From Xanthomonas sp. CFBP 8443 (GTDB taxonomy: Bacteria > Pseudomonadota > Gammaproteobacteria > Xanthomonadales > Xanthomonadaceae), in assembly GCF_025666195.1 (NCBI RefSeq), contig NZ_CP102592.1:1178001-1242000 (forward strand): DNA of 64,000 bases, given 5' to 3'. This document shows positions 44,823-53,739 of this stretch, in pieces; within the stretch, counting starts at the first letter, position 1, and every line of letters begins with the position of its first letter. The notes beneath the pieces are model-generated. The model saw nothing but the letters and a program-made list of their open reading frames with translations, had not been told where the DNA came from and made no database searches. The position numbers and the translations under genes were made by a program.

Positions 44823-46412
44823 TCAGGCCGCTTCGGCGACCGAGTTGCTGACCGGCGCACTGCTGCGGATCAGGTGGTCGAACGCGCTCAGCGCCGCCTT
44901 GGAGCCTTCGCCCATGGCGATGACGATCTGCTTGTACGGCACCGTGGTGGCGTCGCCGGCGGCGAACACGCCGGGCAGCGAGGTCTGCCCGCGGTCGTCG
45001 ACGACGATCTCGCCGCGCGGCGACAGCGCCACCGTGCCCTGCAGCCACTCGGTGTTGGGCAGCAGGCCGATCTGCACGAAGATGCCTTCCAGCGCGATCC
45101 GGTGGATGTCGCCGCCGACGCGGTCCTTGTAGACCAGCCCGGTGACCTTCTGCCCGTCGCCGGTGACCTCGGTGCTCTGCGCGTTGACGATGATGTCCAC
45201 GTTGCCCAGGCTGCGCAGCTTGCGCTGCAGGACTTCGTCGGCGCGCAGCTTGCCGTCGAACTCGACCAGGGTGACGTGGCTGACGATGCCGGCCAGGTCG
45301 ATCGCCGCTTCCACGCCGGAGTTGCCGCCGCCGATCACCGCCACGCGCTTGCCCTTGAACAGCGGGCCGTCGCAGTGCGGGCAATAGGCCACGCCCTTGT
45401 TGCGGTACTGGTCCTCGCCGGGCACGTTCATCTGCCGCCAGCGCGCGCCGGTGGACAGGATCACCGTGCGGCTCTTCAGCGACGCGCCGTTGGCCAGCTT
45501 GATCTCGACCAGGCCGTCGGCGCCGGCCGGGATCAGCTGCTCGGCGCGCTGCAGGTTCATGATGTCCACCTCGTACTGGCGCACGTGCTGCTCCAGCGCC
45601 GCGGCCATCTTCGGGCCTTCTGTCTCCTGCACCGAGATGAAGTTCTCGATCGCCATGGTGTCCAGCACCTGGCCGCCGAAGCGCTCGGCCGCCACGCCGG
45701 TGCGGATGCCCTTGCGCGCGGCATAGATCGCCGCCGCCGCGCCGGCCGGGCCGCCGCCGATCACCAGCACGTCGAACGGCGCCTTGGCGGCGATGCTGGC
45801 CGCGTCGCGCTTGGCCGCGCCGGTGTCGAGCTTGGCCACGATCTGCTCCAGGCTCATGCGGCCCTGGTCGAACACTTCGCCGTTGAGGTAGACAGTAGGT
45901 ACCGACATGATCTGCCGTGCCTCGACCTCGTCCTGGAACAGCGCGCCGTCGATCGCCACGTGCTTGATGTTCGGGTTCAGCACCGCGGCCAGGTTCAGCG
46001 CCTGCACCACGTCCGGGCAGTTCTGGCAGGACAGCGAGAAATAGGTTTCGAACACGTACTCGCCGGGCAGGTTGCGCACCTGCTCGATGACCTCGGCGGT
46101 GGCCTTGGACGGGTGCCCGCCGACCTGCAGCAGCGCCAGCACCAGCGAGGTGAACTCATGGCCCAGCGGCAGTCCGGCAAAGCGCAGGTGGATGTCGTGG
46201 CCGGGGCTGCCCAGCGCGAACGACGGGGTGCGCTCGCCGCTGTCGCGGTGCACGTCCAGGCTGATCTTGTCCGACAGCAGGACCAGGTCTTCGAGCAGGT
46301 CGAGCATCTCGCGCGACTTGGCGCCGTCGTCGACCGACGCGGTGATGTGGATGGGCCGAACGACCCGCTCCAGGTAAGCCTTCAACTGGGTTTTCAGATC
46401 GGCATCCAACAT
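44823..46412 (-). CDS. ahpF: Alkyl hydroperoxide reductase subunit F
   Basis: 529 residues. Transfers electrons from NADH to AhpC. The N-terminal tandem thioredoxin-like domain has CQNC (Cys129, Cys132). The FAD/NADH reductase domain has [17 protein letters not shown] near 217-233 and the redox CPHC (Cys344, Cys347). C-terminal [15 protein letters not shown] is standard. It follows ahpC after a 186-base gap containing a 19-bp perfect inverted repeat, and precedes oxyR by 97 bases. Confidence 0.98.
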   Translation of the reverse strand: MLDADLKTQLKAYLERVVRPIHITASVDDGAKSREMLDLLEDLVLLSDKISLDVHRDSGERTPSFALGSPGHDIHLRFAGLPLGHEFTSLVLALLQVGGHPSKATAEVIEQVRNLPGEYVFETYFSLSCQNCPDVVQALNLAAVLNPNIKHVAIDGALFQDEVEARQIMSVPTVYLNGEVFDQGRMSLEQIVAKLDTGAAKRDAASIAAKAPFDVLVIGGGPAGAAAAIYAARKGIRTGVAAERFGGQVLDTMAIENFISVQETEGPKMAAALEQHVRQYEVDIMNLQRAEQLIPAGADGLVEIKLANGASLKSRTVILSTGARWRQMNVPGEDQYRNKGVAYCPHCDGPLFKGKRVAVIGGGNSGVEAAIDLAGIVSHVTLVEFDGKLRADEVLQRKLRSLGNVDIIVNAQSTEVTGDGQKVTGLVYKDRVGGDIHRIALEGIFVQIGLLPNTEWLQGTVALSPRGEIVVDDRGQTSLPGVFAAGDATTVPYKQIVIAMGEGSKAALSAFDHLIRSSAPVSNSVAEAA

Positions 46413-46492
46413 GGCGGACTCCTGACGATGGGCAAAACGTGGGGAAGGCGTTGCTGCCGCAGAGGGCAGACCGCCGTGAAGAATTGGGAGGA

Positions 46493-46560
46493 GGGGTGAA
46501 CCGCAGCCGGCGCTGCCGGTGGCGGGCGAGCCGAGCGCAATGCCGGCTGCGGTTCACCCC
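46493..46560 (-). promoter_or_regulatory. 19-bp perfect inverted repeat between ahpC and ahpF
   Basis: GGGGTGAACCGCAGCCGGC (46493-46511) is the exact reverse complement of 46542-46560, with a 30-base loop. No T tract follows on either strand. It could attenuate read-through from ahpC to ahpF, giving more AhpC than AhpF, or stabilise ahpC mRNA. Confidence 0.75.
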
Positions 46561-46598
46561 CACCCCCGCCGGGACGGCGGAGATGGGAGCGTGGCGGC

Positions 46599-47162
46599 TT
46601 AGATCTTGCCGACCAGGTCCAGCGACGGCTTCAGGGTCTTTTCGCCTTCCTTCCACTTGGCCGGGCACACTTCGCCCGGATGCGCGGCGACGAACTGCGC
46701 GGCCTTGAGCTTGCGCAGGGTCTCGGTGACGTCGCGGGCGATCGCGTTGTCGTGGATCTCGAGAGTCTTGATCACGCCTTCCGGGTTGATCACGAAGGTG
46801 CCGCGCAGGGCCAGGCCTTCTTCCTCGATGTGCACGCCGAACGCGCGGGTCAGCTGGTGAGTCGGATCGCCGACCAGCGCGAACTGCGCCTTGCCCACGG
46901 CCGGCGAGGTCTCGTGCCACACCTTGTGCGAGAAATGGGTGTCGGTGGTGACGATGTAGACCTCGGCGCCGATCTTCTGGAACTCGGCGTAGTTGTCGGC
47001 GGCGTCTTCCACTTCGGTGGGGCAGTTGAAGGTGAAGGCGGCCGGCATGAAGATCAGCACCGACCACTTGCCCTTCAGGTCCGCGTCGGTGACTTCGATG
47101 AATTCGCCGTTCTTGTAAGCGTTGGCCTTGAACGGCTGGACCGGGGTGTTGATCAGGGACAT
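46599..47162 (-). CDS. ahpC: Alkyl hydroperoxide reductase subunit C (peroxiredoxin)
   Basis: 187 residues, the typical length. The peroxidatic Cys47 is in FTFNCPTEVED and the resolving Cys166 in HPGEVCPAKW. Reduces H2O2, organic peroxides and peroxynitrite using AhpF. A GAGGAAA ribosome binding site precedes the ATG. A good sigma70 promoter (TTGAGA-17-TATGAT) and an OxyR-like half-site pair lie upstream, consistent with peroxide induction. Confidence 0.98.
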   Translation of the reverse strand: MSLINTPVQPFKANAYKNGEFIEVTDADLKGKWSVLIFMPAAFTFNCPTEVEDAADNYAEFQKIGAEVYIVTTDTHFSHKVWHETSPAVGKAQFALVGDPTHQLTRAFGVHIEEEGLALRGTFVINPEGVIKTLEIHDNAIARDVTETLRKLKAAQFVAAHPGEVCPAKWKEGEKTLKPSLDLVGKI

Positions 47163-47210
47163 GGAGTTTCCTCGTGGTTGCGAAGGGGGCGGGTGGTTAG
47201 AACGAGGCTC

Positions 47211-47239
47211 ATCATAGGAGCGGGCGATAGATATCTCAA
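47211..47239 (-). promoter_or_regulatory. sigma70 promoter of ahpC
   Basis: On the minus strand: -35 TTGAGA (47239-47234), 17-base spacer, -10 TATGAT (47216-47211). The ATG at 47162 is about 49 bases from the -10. Both hexamers are close to consensus in an otherwise G+C-rich genome. Confidence 0.75.
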
Positions 47240-47261
47240 ATCGATTGATGGAATTGAATAG

Positions 47262-47298
47262 ATAGGTTTTGTCTATCGCTATTCAAGCCTGGCTCTTT
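47262..47298. promoter_or_regulatory. OxyR-binding-site candidate upstream of ahpC
   Basis: ATAG (47262-47265), 7 bases, CTAT (47273-47276), 7 bases, CAAG (47284-47287), 7 bases, CTTT (47295-47298). The first half matches the OxyR consensus ATAG-N7-CTAT exactly; the second half matches in about five of eight positions. It lies 22 bases beyond the ahpC -35 box, somewhat further than typical class I sites. Confidence 0.55.
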
Positions 47299-47377
47299 GC
47301 TGCGCTGCGGGGGACGCACGCAGTCCTGAAGTTCTACCACGTTGGCTTTTCCGGACCGCTGCGGCATCGTGACGTCG

Positions 47378-48211
47378 ATGAACGCCTCCACCCCCGAGTC
47401 CCTGCTGCGCGCGGCGTGCACGCAGATCGAGCGCGCCGACGCCGAAGCCCTGTTGATCCACGCCCTGCAGCGCGACCGCGCCTGGCTGTTCGCGCACGCC
47501 CGCGACCCGCTGCCGGCCAGCGCCGTGCAAGGCTTCGGCGAACTGCTGGCGCGGCGCGCGCAGGGCGAGCCGGTGGCCTACCTGACTGGACGGCGCGGCT
47601 TCTGGACCCTGGACCTGGCGGTCGGCCCGGCCACGCTGATCCCGCGCGCGGACACCGAGCGGCTGGTGGAGCTGGCGCTGGAGCGGGTGGACGCGGCGCC
47701 GGGCCGGCGCATCGCCGACCTGGGTACCGGCAGCGGCGCGATCGCGCTGGCGCTGGCCAGCGAGCGGCCGCAGGCGCAGGTGCTGGCCACCGACCTGAGC
47801 GAAGCGGCGCTGGCGGTGGCGCAGGCCAATGCGCGCGCGCATCGCCTGGACAACGTCGCGTTCGCCCACGGCCCCTGGCTGGCGCCGCTGGCCGGGCAGC
47901 GCTTCGACCTGATCGCCAGCAACCCGCCCTACATCGCCGCCGGCGACCCGCACCTGGCCCAGGGCGACCTGCGCTACGAACCGGCCAGCGCCCTGGCCTC
48001 CGGCGCCGATGGCTTGGACGACATCCGCCAGATCGTCGCCGCCGCACCCGCGCACCTGCTGCCGGGCGGCTGGCTGCTGCTGGAACACGGCTGGGACCAG
48101 GGCGAGGCGGTACGCGCGCTGCTGACCGCCGCCGGCTTCGACGCGGTGGCGACCCACCAGGACCTGGAAGCGCGCGACCGGGTCAGCCTGGGGCGTCGGT
48201 CGGCTGGCTGA
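47378..48211 (+). CDS. prmC: Peptide chain release factor N5-glutamine methyltransferase
   Basis: 277 residues from the ATG at 47378, the same length as Escherichia coli PrmC; a TTG at 47342 would add 12 non-conserved residues. Methylates the GGQ glutamine of release factors RF1 and RF2. The SAM motif is [15 protein letters not shown] and the catalytic NPPY occurs in [12 protein letters not shown]. It is divergent from ahpC; the OxyR-like site lies in the shared region, though control of prmC by OxyR is not implied. Confidence 0.95.
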   Translation: MNASTPESLLRAACTQIERADAEALLIHALQRDRAWLFAHARDPLPASAVQGFGELLARRAQGEPVAYLTGRRGFWTLDLAVGPATLIPRADTERLVELALERVDAAPGRRIADLGTGSGAIALALASERPQAQVLATDLSEAALAVAQANARAHRLDNVAFAHGPWLAPLAGQRFDLIASNPPYIAAGDPHLAQGDLRYEPASALASGADGLDDIRQIVAAAPAHLLPGGWLLLEHGWDQGEAVRALLTAAGFDAVATHQDLEARDRVSLGRRSAG

Positions 48212-48342
48212 AGCGGATTGCAAGCGGCCGTGCCTGTGGCGGACGCCGCGCTGGCGCTCGGGTCGGCGGAATGCGATGCGACGGCGAACGCGGCAGGGCT
48301 GCGTCTTCCCCGCTAAAATCGCGATTTTCCGCAGGAGCCGCC

Positions 48343-49284
48343 ATGCGCACGCTATATCCCGAGATCGAACCGTTCGACAGCGGCACGCTGCCGGTGGACG
48401 CGCGGCATACGCTGCACTACGAACAGTGCGGCAACCCGCAGGGCAAGCCGGTGGTGCTGCTGCACGGCGGGCCGGGCGGCGGCTACAACGCCAAGATGCG
48501 GCGCTTCCACGATCCGGCCAAGTACCGCATCGTGCTGTTCGACCAGCGCGGTTCCGGCCGCTCCACGCCGCATGCGGACCTGGTCGACAACACCACCTGG
48601 GACCTGGTGGCCGACATCGAGAAGCTGCGCGAGACGCTGGGCATCGAGCGCTGGCAGGTGTTCGGCGGCAGCTGGGGCTCGACCCTGGCGCTGGCCTACG
48701 CGCAGACCCATCCGCAGCGCGTCACCGAGCTGGTGCTGCGCGGCATCTTCATGCTGCGCCGCTGGGAGCTGGAATGGTTCTACCAGGAAGGCGCCAGCCG
48801 GCTGTTCCCGGATGCCTGGGAACACTACATCGCCGCGATCCCGCCGGTGGAGCGCGCCGACCTGATCTCCGCGTTCCATCGCCGCCTCACCAGCGACGAC
48901 GAGGCCACGCGCCTGGCCGCCGCCCGCGCCTGGAGCGTGTGGGAAGGCGCCACCAGCTTCCTGCACGTGGATGCGGATTTCGTCAGCGGCCACGAGAACG
49001 CGCAGTTCGCGCTGGCGTTCGCGCGCATCGAGAACCACTACTTCGTCAACGGCGGCTTCTTCGAAGTGGAAGACCAGTTGCTGCGCGACGCCGGCAGGAT
49101 CGCCGACATCCCCGGGGTGATCGTGCAGGGGCGCTACGACGTGGTCTGCCCGGTGCAGAGCGCCTGGGAGCTGCACAAGGCCTGGCCGAAGGCGACCTTG
49201 GAGATCACCCCGAGCGCCGGCCATTCGGCGTTCGAGGCGGAGAACATCGACGCCCTGGTGCGCGCCACCGACGGCTTCGCCTGA
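48343..49284 (+). CDS. pip: Proline iminopeptidase
   Basis: 313 residues, the same length as the structurally known Xanthomonas enzyme. Alpha/beta-hydrolase that removes N-terminal proline. The oxyanion-region HGGPGGG is at 41-47; nucleophile Ser110 is in FGGSWGSTLAL. The catalytic Asp is in QGRYDVVCP (near 266) and the His in PSAGHSAFE (near 294). A cap domain lies between. A TAAAAT sequence about 30 bases before the ATG could be a -10 box. Confidence 0.97.
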   Translation: MRTLYPEIEPFDSGTLPVDARHTLHYEQCGNPQGKPVVLLHGGPGGGYNAKMRRFHDPAKYRIVLFDQRGSGRSTPHADLVDNTTWDLVADIEKLRETLGIERWQVFGGSWGSTLALAYAQTHPQRVTELVLRGIFMLRRWELEWFYQEGASRLFPDAWEHYIAAIPPVERADLISAFHRRLTSDDEATRLAAARAWSVWEGATSFLHVDADFVSGHENAQFALAFARIENHYFVNGGFFEVEDQLLRDAGRIADIPGVIVQGRYDVVCPVQSAWELHKAWPKATLEITPSAGHSAFEAENIDALVRATDGFA

Positions 49285-49291
49285 CGCCGCG

Positions 49292-49320
49292 CCGCGTGCC
49301 GTCGCAACACCGGCACGCGG
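49292..49320. terminator. Terminator-like hairpin after pip
   Basis: CCGCGTGCCG (49292-49301) pairs perfectly with CGGCACGCGG (49311-49320) around a 9-base loop, followed by CTTT. It lies between convergent pip and the transglutaminase-like gene and may terminate both. Confidence 0.7.
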
Positions 49321-49342
49321 CTTTCAGCGGGAGCGAAGGGGG

Positions 49343-50236
49343 CTAGAGATAGAGCCCTTCGGTACGCAGCGCCGCGGCGCCGGTGCCGGCGGCGCTGGCC
49401 GGGGCGGCGGGGCGCGGGTCCAGCCGCGCCTGATCGGTCTCGTCGGTCCACACCACGAACGATTCCAGCGTGTTGTAGCCGAAGGTGTTGCTGATCGCCA
49501 CGTCGGCGGCGTCGCGGCCGCGCGCGATCAGCACCCGACCGATGCGCGGCAGGTTGTGGCGCGCGTCGAAGGTGTACCACTGCCCGTCCAGGAACGCCTC
49601 GAACCAGCCGGAGAAATCCATCGGCGCGGTCGACGCGGGCACGCCGATGTCGCCCAGGTAACCGGTGCAATAGCGCGCCGGGATGTTCATGCAGCGGCAC
49701 AGCGCGATCGCCGAATGGGCGAAGTCGCGGCATACGCCGCGGCCTTCCTGCAACGCCTGCGCGGCGCTCTTGGTCGGCCGCGCGTGCTCGTAGCCGAATT
49801 CGATCTGCGCATGCACGTAGTCGCAGATCGCCTGCACCCGCGCCCAGCCGGTCGGCGCGCTGCCGAACAGGTCCCAGGCCATGCCGCTGAGCAGGTCGGT
49901 CTCGCAGTAGCGGCTGCCGAGCAGGTACATCAGGGTGTCGTCGGGCAACTGCTCCACCGGCGTCTGCGGCGCGTCGTAGCGGTACTGGTCGGGCAGGCCG
50001 CTGTCGCGCACCACCGCATCGGCGCGCAGGGTCAGCACGCCGGCCGGGGCCAGCATGCGCGTGCAGCTGTTGCCGAACTGGTCGCGATAGCCGCGCAGCG
50101 GGATCGCCGGTTCGGTCTGCAGCGCGGTGGCCACGACGATGTCGGTGCGGCGGCTGTCGTGGATGTCGAGCATGGCCAGCACCGGGGTCGGCTGCAGGAA
50201 GCGGTAGCGGATCTCGTAGCCGAGGCGGATGAGCAT
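49343..50236 (-). CDS. Transglutaminase-like cysteine protease family protein
   Basis: 297 residues. N-terminal beta-rich domain (about 1-95) followed by a transglutaminase-like core. The Cys-His-Asp triad can be placed in GVCRDFAHSA, GWFEAFLDGQWYTFDARH and the Asp of that last motif. Bacterial proteins of this type are probable peptidases or amidases, often found with circularly permuted ATP-grasp genes; no such partner is present here. Confidence 0.9.
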   Translation of the reverse strand: MLIRLGYEIRYRFLQPTPVLAMLDIHDSRRTDIVVATALQTEPAIPLRGYRDQFGNSCTRMLAPAGVLTLRADAVVRDSGLPDQYRYDAPQTPVEQLPDDTLMYLLGSRYCETDLLSGMAWDLFGSAPTGWARVQAICDYVHAQIEFGYEHARPTKSAAQALQEGRGVCRDFAHSAIALCRCMNIPARYCTGYLGDIGVPASTAPMDFSGWFEAFLDGQWYTFDARHNLPRIGRVLIARGRDAADVAISNTFGYNTLESFVVWTDETDQARLDPRPAAPASAAGTGAAALRTEGLYL

Positions 50237-50309
50237 GGGGGCGTCCGGTGCGTGCAGCTGGGGGGCGTCCAGGCGGACGGCGAGTGCACCGAGAGTGCGC
50301 AGCGCGCGC

Positions 50310-51110
50310 TCAGCCCGGTGTGAAGGCAGCTTGCAACCGATTCAGCATGCTGAGCAAGCGCTGCGCCCATTGCCGCTGCCCGGCGGGGTCGGCGATCAGG
50401 TCCTGGCGGATCTCCAGTTCCACGTGGGCCAGGCCGCGCGCCTCGGCGTGCACCGGGATCGCGTAGTCGGTGGCGTCGCTGACCGAATACGGCTGGTTGT
50501 CGCCGACCACCAGTCCCGGCTCGGCGCGCAGCTGCGCCAGCAGCGCCTGCGCGAAACGGGCATCGCGCTGGTACAGCACGCCGGCGTGCCAGGGCCGGGC
50601 CACGCCGGCCATCGACGGGGTGAAGCTGTGCATGGCGATCAGGATGGTGGGCAGCCCGGCGTCGCGGCGCCGGTCCAGCTCGGCGGCGATGCGCGCGTGG
50701 TAGGGCGCGAAGATCGCGCTGGCGCGCGCCGCGCGCGCGGCGGCGTCCAGGCCTTGGTTGCCCGGCACCACGGTGCCGTCGCTGGCCTCGGCGATCGAGC
50801 CTGGCGCCGCCAGCGGCCGGTTGCAGTCGATCACCAGCCGCGAATAGGTCTGGGTGATCGCGAACGCGTCCAGCGCCTGCGCCAGTTCGCGGGTGACGCC
50901 ATCGATGCCGATGTCCCAGCCGATGTGCCGGTCCAGTTCGGGTTGCGGCAGGCCCAGGCCGGCCAGCGCCTGCGGCACCTGCTGCCCGGCGTGGTCGGCG
51001 ATCAGCAGGTAGGGCGAACGGCCTTGCGCCTGGTAGACGCGGTAGGGCGGCGGATCGCCGGCGCCGAGCAGCGCCGATGCACTGCCCGCGTGCGGGGCCG
51101 GGTCAGCCAC
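50310..51110 (-). CDS. N-formylglutamate amidohydrolase-family protein
   Basis: 266 residues from a GTG at 51110. Family features: ADHAGQQVPQAL near 39-50, HIGWDIGIDGVTRELA, RLVIDCNRP and IAMHSFTP. These enzymes remove formyl groups from N-formylglutamate in histidine breakdown; no hut genes are nearby, so the true substrate may differ. The start lies just after the Nudix gene's end, with 8 bases of overlap, so the two are probably co-transcribed. Confidence 0.88.
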   Translation of the reverse strand: MADPAPHAGSASALLGAGDPPPYRVYQAQGRSPYLLIADHAGQQVPQALAGLGLPQPELDRHIGWDIGIDGVTRELAQALDAFAITQTYSRLVIDCNRPLAAPGSIAEASDGTVVPGNQGLDAAARAARASAIFAPYHARIAAELDRRRDAGLPTILIAMHSFTPSMAGVARPWHAGVLYQRDARFAQALLAQLRAEPGLVVGDNQPYSVSDATDYAIPVHAEARGLAHVELEIRQDLIADPAGQRQWAQRLLSMLNRLQAAFTPG

Positions 51111-51654
51111 GCGGGGTGCCGTCCAGCTGGTGCTCGATCATCCACAGCCCGGCCCACAGCTTGGCGTCCAGCTCGTAGCCTTCGCCCATCTTCTGCACCA
51201 GCCAGGCCGCGGCGCGGGCGCGCGGCACGGCGTGCACGGTGATGTCCTCGCTGGCGTCGCCGCCGCCGTCGCCGATCTTGCGCAGGCCGCTGGCGCGGAC
51301 GAAGGCGACCTTCTCGCTACTGGCGCCGGAGGAGGTCGGGCCGATCATCAGCACTTCGGCGTGGTCGGCGGTCCAACCGGTCTCTTCCTCCAGCTCGCGC
51401 ACCGCCGACACCTCGATCGATTCGCCGGCGTCGATGTCGCCGACCAGCCCGGCCGGCATCTCGATGGTGCGCGCCTGCAGCGGCACGCGGAACTGCTCGA
51501 CGAACAGCACCTCGTCGTCCGGCGTCACCGCGACGATGATCGCGGCCAGGCCGCCGGCATGCACGCGTTCGGAATATTCCCAGGTGCCGCGCACGACCAT
51601 GCGCTGGTACTTGCCTTCGTAGACGATGCGGGGCGGGGAATCGTGGCGGGGCAT
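51103..51654 (-). CDS. Nudix hydrolase, ADP-ribose pyrophosphatase type
   Basis: 183 residues. The Nudix box is complete: GDIDAGESIEVSAVRELEEETGW, shown here in parts as GDIDAGE and REL-EEE-TGW near 71-93. The surrounding pattern (EMPAGLVGD, GPTSSGASSE) matches NudF/ADP-ribose pyrophosphatases, which hydrolyse ADP-ribose to AMP and ribose 5-phosphate. It overlaps the amidohydrolase gene downstream. Confidence 0.92.
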   Translation of the reverse strand: MPRHDSPPRIVYEGKYQRMVVRGTWEYSERVHAGGLAAIIVAVTPDDEVLFVEQFRVPLQARTIEMPAGLVGDIDAGESIEVSAVRELEEETGWTADHAEVLMIGPTSSGASSEKVAFVRASGLRKIGDGGGDASEDITVHAVPRARAAAWLVQKMGEGYELDAKLWAGLWMIEHQLDGTPRG

Positions 51655-52085
51655 GGGCGTTCGCTCGAATGAGGAGGAAGGAGGATCGGCGCGCGGATCG
51701 CGATCGCCGGATGGCTGAAGTGTAGGGCCATCGACATCGCGACGATGCCAAGACGCCGCGCGACGTGCTGGCGTGGCGTGCGATACCGTGACATAGATCC
51801 AGGCGCGGCGAAGCGGGCACTACGGTCCCATCGGCGATGCCTCTGCAGTGTCCTGCTCGCGCAGCACCGCGATGAAAGCGCGCAGTGCGGCGGGATGTGG
51901 CGGTGGCCTGGGAGTGGAGGCATAACCCGGAATCGGGGGAGGACATCGCCGCTGGTGGCGGCGCGGCGGCAGGCCTCCGAGGAGCGTTACATGGTGCTCA
52001 TGCGCACACAGTTCGATTCGATGGATCGAGCGGGGCAGCGACTCCGACCGACCTAGGATCGTCCCGGGCGGTGCCCGCAGGCCAT
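51655..52085. other. Non-coding gap
   Basis: 431 bases between two minus-strand genes. No credible gene, repeat or strong hairpin was found. It must hold the promoter of the Nudix-amidohydrolase pair. Confidence 0.45.
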
Positions 52086-53012
52086 CTACTCGCCGACCGT
52101 CGCCAGCCCCGCCGCCTGCAGCAATCTGCGCCGGGTCAGCGGGCCGAAGCGCAGCGCTTCGCACAGGCCGTGCAGCATGTCGGCGTCGGCCTGACCGCGG
52201 GCGAAGCCGGGTGCGGCCGAGTGCAGCGGCGCGTCCAGCGCGATGGTGGCCAGTTGCCGCCACAGCAGCGCGTGCTCGCGCTGCTCGCGCAGGCGCACGG
52301 CCATCTGCGCCGCGCCACGCAGGCGCAGGAACGCGACCTCGTCGATCCGCAGCAGCAGCGTGTCCAGGTCGCCGAAATGCGCCAGCAGGATCGCCGCCGA
52401 CTTGGCGCCGATGCCGGTGACCCCGGGAATGTTGTCGATCGCATCGCCGGTCAGCGCCAGGTAGTCGGCGATCTGGTGGGCATGCACGCCGTGCCGCGCC
52501 TTGACCCCGGCCGCGCCCCAGCGCTGGCCGCGGGCGTAGTCCCATTGCTCGTCGAATTCGAGCAGCAGCAGTTGCGACAGGTCCTTGTCGGCGGACACGA
52601 TCACGCCGTGGAAGCCGGCGCCGCGCACGCTGTGCAGCGCGCTGCCGATCAGGTCGTCGGCCTCGTAGTCGTGGTGCGCCAGCACGCCCAGGCCCAGCGC
52701 CGCGCACAGCGCCTTGCAGTGCGCGAACTGGCGGCGCAGCGCATCCGGCGCCGGCGCGCGGTTGGCCTTGTAGGCGGGATAGAGGCGATTGCGGAAACAG
52801 CTGTCCAGCGCTTCGTCGAAGGCGATCGCGATGTGCTGCGGGCGCTCGCGTTCGAGCAGGTCGAGCAGGAACCGGGCGAAGCCGTGCACCGCGTTGGTCG
52901 GCCAGCCCTGCGCGTCCTGGAACTCGTCCGGGATCGAATGCCAGGCGCGGAACACGTACAGGCTGGCGTCGACCAGGTACAGCGGCCGCGAGCTCGGCAG
53001 CGCTGCGTTCAC
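52086..53012 (-). CDS. 5'-3' exonuclease, PolA N-terminal/ExoIX family
   Basis: 308 residues from a GTG at 53012 that overlaps the nitroreductase stop (GTGA). The N-terminal nuclease domain has acidic metal ligands: YLVDASLYVFRAWHS, IAFDEALDSCFR, YEADDLIGSALH and VSADKDLSQLL. A helix-hairpin-helix follows: DNIPGVTGIGAKSAAILL. It corresponds to the stand-alone flap nuclease homologous to the N-terminal part of DNA polymerase I. Confidence 0.92.
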   Translation of the reverse strand: MNAALPSSRPLYLVDASLYVFRAWHSIPDEFQDAQGWPTNAVHGFARFLLDLLERERPQHIAIAFDEALDSCFRNRLYPAYKANRAPAPDALRRQFAHCKALCAALGLGVLAHHDYEADDLIGSALHSVRGAGFHGVIVSADKDLSQLLLLEFDEQWDYARGQRWGAAGVKARHGVHAHQIADYLALTGDAIDNIPGVTGIGAKSAAILLAHFGDLDTLLLRIDEVAFLRLRGAAQMAVRLREQREHALLWRQLATIALDAPLHSAAPGFARGQADADMLHGLCEALRFGPLTRRRLLQAAGLATVGE

Positions 53013-53584
53013 GGCGTCCAGTCGCTGAGCAGGTGCTGCGGATCCGGGCGCTCGCGCTCGGGCACCTGCAGGCGCGGGGTGCCGATATGGATGAAGCCGG
53101 CGATGCGCTCGTTCTCGGCCAGGCCCAGCCGCGCGGCGACCGCGGCGTCGTAGGCCATCCACGCGGTCAGCCACTGCGCGCCGAAGCCGTAGGCCTGCGC
53201 CGCCTGCAGCAGCGCGAAGCAGACCGAGCCGGCGGTCAGCCACTGCTCGATCTCCGGTACCTTCTCCTCGCGCTGCAGGCGCACGATCACCGCGACCGCC
53301 AGCGGCGCATGCGCGAAGCGCGCGCGGTCCTTCTCCACCGCGGCCGGCGGAGCGTCGGGGTCGCGCTGCAGCGTGCGCTCGGCCAGGAAGTCGCCCAGCG
53401 CCAGCCGCGCCGGGCCGGCGATGCGCAGGAACCGGAACGGCACCAGTTTGCCGTGGTCGGGCACGCGCACCGCCGAGCGCAGCATCGCCAGCAGGGTCGC
53501 CGCGTCGGGTCCGGGCTCGCCCAATTGCTTGGACGGCACCGAGCGGCGCTCATCCAGCGCTTGCAGCGAGTGAAGTGTGCGCAT
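53009..53584 (-). CDS. Nitroreductase family protein (YdjA-like)
   Basis: 191 residues, small FMN-binding fold. Signature parts: RRSVPSKQL near 13-21 (FMN phosphate), PDHGKLVPFRFLRIAG, and GFGAQWLTAWMAYD. This matches the YdjA minimal nitroreductase type. The physiological substrate is unknown. It overlaps the exonuclease gene downstream and is divergent from the first DUF1631 gene. Confidence 0.92.
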   Translation of the reverse strand: MRTLHSLQALDERRSVPSKQLGEPGPDAATLLAMLRSAVRVPDHGKLVPFRFLRIAGPARLALGDFLAERTLQRDPDAPPAAVEKDRARFAHAPLAVAVIVRLQREEKVPEIEQWLTAGSVCFALLQAAQAYGFGAQWLTAWMAYDAAVAARLGLAENERIAGFIHIGTPRLQVPERERPDPQHLLSDWTP

Positions 53585-53700
53585 AGTCTCGATTCCGTGG
53601 GGCGGGCGCCGAATTATAGTCGGGCGCCCAACAGCGGCAGCGGATGCCGCGGTTACACGGAGAGTCAAGCTTCATCCTCGATCTGCCGCTAACTTCCGAA

Positions 53701-53730
53701 TTGACGTCGGTCTCACTTGCGCTTGCGTAT
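53701..53730 (+). promoter_or_regulatory. Candidate promoter at the first DUF1631 gene (leaderless?)
   Basis: TTGACG (53701-53706), 18 bases, GCGTAT (53725-53730). Transcription would start only about 3 bases before the ATG at 53740, which lacks a ribosome binding site. That fits a leaderless mRNA, or the true start lies upstream at 53644. Confidence 0.35.
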
Positions 53731-53739
53731 CACACTGCC

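Noticed and set aside
46493..46560. Intrinsic terminator of ahpC
   Set aside because: The stem is strong but the loop is 30 bases and no T tract follows, so it is listed as a regulatory inverted repeat instead.
51655..52085. Possible small genes in the gap before the Nudix operon
   Set aside because: Frames lack ribosome binding sites and any recognisable domain; composition does not resemble the neighbouring genes.
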